Made by a program: the position numbers and the translations under genes | Source: CBDBDZ01 sp965204215 | GTDB lineage: Bacteria; Pseudomonadota; Gammaproteobacteria; Pseudomonadales; GM7GCV1 | Assembly (NCBI GenBank): GCA_965204215.1 | Contig: CBDBDZ010000014.1 | Location: 124,001 to 188,000 of the forward strand | Direction of reading: 5' to 3' | DNA length: 64,000 nt | Notes under the pieces: generated by a model | What the model was told of the DNA's origin: nothing | What the model saw: the letters and a program-made list of their open reading frames with translations, nothing else | The model's database searches: none | Part shown: positions 62,110 through 64,000 of the stretch, in pieces | Layout of the letters: each line of letters begins with the position of its first letter | How positions within the stretch are numbered: position 1 is the first letter of the stretch

Positions 62110-62138
62110 ATTAAAAACAATATTACTCTTAGGGTCAA
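62110..62138 (-). promoter_or_regulatory. Probable hupB promoter
   Basis: On the minus strand TTGACC (62133-62138) and TTTAAT (62110-62115) stand 17 bases apart in the lon-hupB gap, about 83 bases before the hupB ATG. The spacing is ideal for sigma-70. Confidence 0.55.
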
Positions 62139-62187
62139 GAGCTTTTGACAAGAAAGCAGGCTTTTCTAATGAAATACTGTGCTATTG

Positions 62188-64000
62188 CTAGTGTGCGGTG
62201 GTGCTAGCTTGGGATTCGGTGTCCATTTTTGATGTTTTTGTATTTTCAGAACCATCAGACAAGGCAGCTTGAGGTTGGGTGATTAGTGCAATATCTAATA
62301 CCTCGTCAATCCACTCTACTGCGTAAATCGTAAGGTCTTTTTTAACTTTTTCATCAATTTCCTGTAATTGAGGTTCATTTTCTTTAGGAATAATCACTGT
62401 TTCTACGCCTCGTTGGTGAGCCGCCAGCAGTTTTTCTTTTAAACCGCCAATGGGTAGTACCTCGCCTTTCAGAGTAATTTCACCTGTCATAGCAACTGAT
62501 GATTTCACCGCTATTTGTGTCAATTCTGAAATAATTGCAGTACACATACCAATTCCTGCGCTGGGTCCATCCTTAGGTGTTGCTCCCTCGGGGACATGAA
62601 TGTGCAGGTCTTGCCGACTGTGAAAGTCTTCACTGACACCTAAAGCAGCAGTTCTACTGCGAACTACTGTCAGGGCAGCTTGTATTGACTCTTGCATCAC
62701 ATCGCCTAAAGAACCTGTTTTAATGACTTTACCGGTACCTTGCAAAGCCGCTACCTCAATGGATAGTAATTCTCCTCCTGCACTGGTCCATGCCAAACCA
62801 GTCACGCAACCCACTACACTTTTATTTCTTGCCTGTTGGTGACGATATTTCACTACACCTAAATACTTACCAACTGTTTTCGCCGTTAAGTTTACCGTTT
62901 TCTTACCAGCAGTTTTGACCATGACATTGTCGGTGATAACTTTACGTACTAATTTATCAATTTCACGTTTCAGGTTTCTAACACCTGATTCTCTGGTATA
63001 ACTACGAATCACTTCAAGTAGGCCATCTTGCTTAAAGGTCAATTCTTTGTCCTTAGCGCCGTGACCTTTGAGTGATTTGGGAATTAGATACTGTGTGGAA
63101 ATTTGCATTTTTTCAGGTTCGGTATAGCCTGGAATGCGAATAACTTCCATTCGGTCTATAAGCGCTTCTGGAATTGCCATTGAATTAGCCGTGCAAACAA
63201 ACATGGCTTTGGATAAGTCAAAATCCACTTCAATATAATGGTCATTAAATGCCTTATTCTGTTCAGGGTCTAGCACTTCAAGTAGCGCTGCGGCTGGGTC
63301 TCCTCTGTAATCGGCTCCCAGTTTATCAATTTCATCAAGTAAGATAAGTGGATTATTGGTTTTAGAGCGCGATAATTTTTGAATAATCTTGCCAGGCATA
63401 GAACCTATATAGGTGCGGCGATGGCCTCTAATTTCAGCTTCGTCACGAACACCACCCAGCGCAATGCGGACATATTGGCGACCCGTTGCTTTGGCGATGG
63501 ACTCTCCTAAAGATGTTTTACCCACACCCGGAGGCCCTACCAGACAGAGTATGGGTCCGTGCTGACGATTAACACGTTTTTGTACGGCAAGAAATTCGAG
63601 AATGCGCTGTTTAACATCGCTTAAGCCGTAATGATCCGAATTAAGTACGCGTTGAGCATGGTTTAAATTTTTCTTTAGTTTTGAAGCCTTTGACCACGGC
63701 AAATTAATAATCCAATCCAAATAACTGCGCGTAACTGAGGCTTCTGCTGACATGGTCGATAGTTGTTTGAGCTTTTTGAGTTCAGCCTCTGCTTTATCCA
63801 GGGCATGTTGCGGCATTTTAGCTGCGGTTATTTGTTCTTGTAACTTATCGTGCTCGTTAGCTTCGGCTTCCGTTCCATTATTGAGTTCTTTTTTTATGGC
63901 TTTGACTTGTTCATTTAAATAGTAATCGCGTTGATTTTTTTCAATTTGCTGTCTTGCCTGACGTTGAATACTTTTGTCGATATCACTTTTGGTTTGCTGC
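62188..64000 (-). CDS. lon: ATP-dependent protease Lon (5' part outside the window)
   Basis: The frame runs leftwards into the window from the right edge; about 603 C-terminal residues are visible. The entering part (NQRDYYLNEQVKAIKKELNN) is the end of the Lon N-domain. Then come Walker A GPPGVGKTSLG, Walker B LLDEIDKLG, the catalytic serine in DGPSAGIGMCTA and lysine in GEITLKGEVLPIGGLKEKLL. The C-terminus carries an extra acidic/serine-rich tail (SDGSENTKTSKMDTESQAST). Confidence 0.97.
   Translation of the reverse strand, partial: QQTKSDIDKSIQRQARQQIEKNQRDYYLNEQVKAIKKELNNGTEAEANEHDKLQEQITAAKMPQHALDKAEAELKKLKQLSTMSAEASVTRSYLDWIINLPWSKASKLKKNLNHAQRVLNSDHYGLSDVKQRILEFLAVQKRVNRQHGPILCLVGPPGVGKTSLGESIAKATGRQYVRIALGGVRDEAEIRGHRRTYIGSMPGKIIQKLSRSKTNNPLILLDEIDKLGADYRGDPAAALLEVLDPEQNKAFNDHYIEVDFDLSKAMFVCTANSMAIPEALIDRMEVIRIPGYTEPEKMQISTQYLIPKSLKGHGAKDKELTFKQDGLLEVIRSYTRESGVRNLKREIDKLVRKVITDNVMVKTAGKKTVNLTAKTVGKYLGVVKYRHQQARNKSVVGCVTGLAWTSAGGELLSIEVAALQGTGKVIKTGSLGDVMQESIQAALTVVRSRTAALGVSEDFHSRQDLHIHVPEGATPKDGPSAGIGMCTAIISELTQIAVKSSVAMTGEITLKGEVLPIGGLKEKLLAAHQRGVETVIIPKENEPQLQEIDEKVKKDLTIYAVEWIDEVLDIALITQPQAALSDGSENTKTSKMDTESQASTTAH

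Noticed and set aside
1..64000. CRISPR arrays or a known CRISPR/BREX/restriction system
   Set aside because: No regularly spaced direct repeats of 23-40 bases and no cas, restriction, methylase or pgl-type genes were seen.

Overview
The window looks like chromosomal DNA of an AT-rich, probably marine gammaproteobacterium related to the Pseudomonadales/Cellvibrionales. The basis is gene order: lon-hupB-ppiD, topA beside a DUF6586-like gene, and proA-nadD-rsfS-rlmH-mrdA-rodA-mltB. The tmRNA tag I read (ANTDDYALAA) also fits that class. No rRNA or CRISPR array is present.

Region 1 (1-30846) is ordered core DNA. It holds a tRNA-Pro/Arg/His operon on the minus strand, ispG-hisS with an aminotransferase and a lipoprotein, and ribH. 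Next comes a seven-gene minus-strand catabolic operon (5836-14161): a non-pyrrolysine MttB-family methyltransferase homologue, two SDR dehydrogenases, a PuuB-like FAD oxidase, two aldehyde dehydrogenases and a DapA-like lyase/deaminase. It diverges from an APC permease and a glyoxalase-like gene. Then follow ggt (separated from its neighbour by an IS30 copy), feoAB under a clear Fur box, prfA, an MBL-fold hydrolase, and the mltB-rodA-mrdA-rlmH-rsfS-nadD-proA cell-wall/NAD/proline block. The block ends at ssrA (tmRNA).

Region 2 (30847-49947) is a mosaic accessory island. On the left a complete P4-type integrase starts just after the 3' end of ssrA. On the right a related integrase, cut short by an IS, starts just after the 3' end of tRNA-fMet and points inward. 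Both genes are preceded by similar three-box arrays. Between them are an alpha/beta hydrolase, a second tyrosine recombinase followed by dense inverted repeats, unrecognised genes (one probably frameshifted), a lipase-like pseudogene, a GlxA/AraC regulator cut at its start, hicBA, a DUF2283 gene, lipoproteins including a truncated beta-propeller protein, and IS3, IS30, IS4, IS630 and IS3 insertions, some nested. A 21-bp tRNA-Phe-like 3' end lies free in the island, suggesting past integration or import of another element.

Region 3 (49948-64000) starts with tRNA-fMet, rpmG and rpmB (core). A smaller accessory segment follows (50453-56600): IS30, a two-gene unrecognised membrane pair, and an IS1634-family element. 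The window ends in core genes: the DUF6586-like gene, topA, ppiD, hupB and lon, which runs off the right edge.

The core genes cover isoprenoid precursors, tRNA charging, translation, peptidoglycan elongation, iron uptake and protein quality control. The accessory parts show heavy recent IS activity. The least explained items are the membrane pair at 52012-54374, the recombinase with its structured flank at 35240-36380, and the MttB-type catabolic operon.
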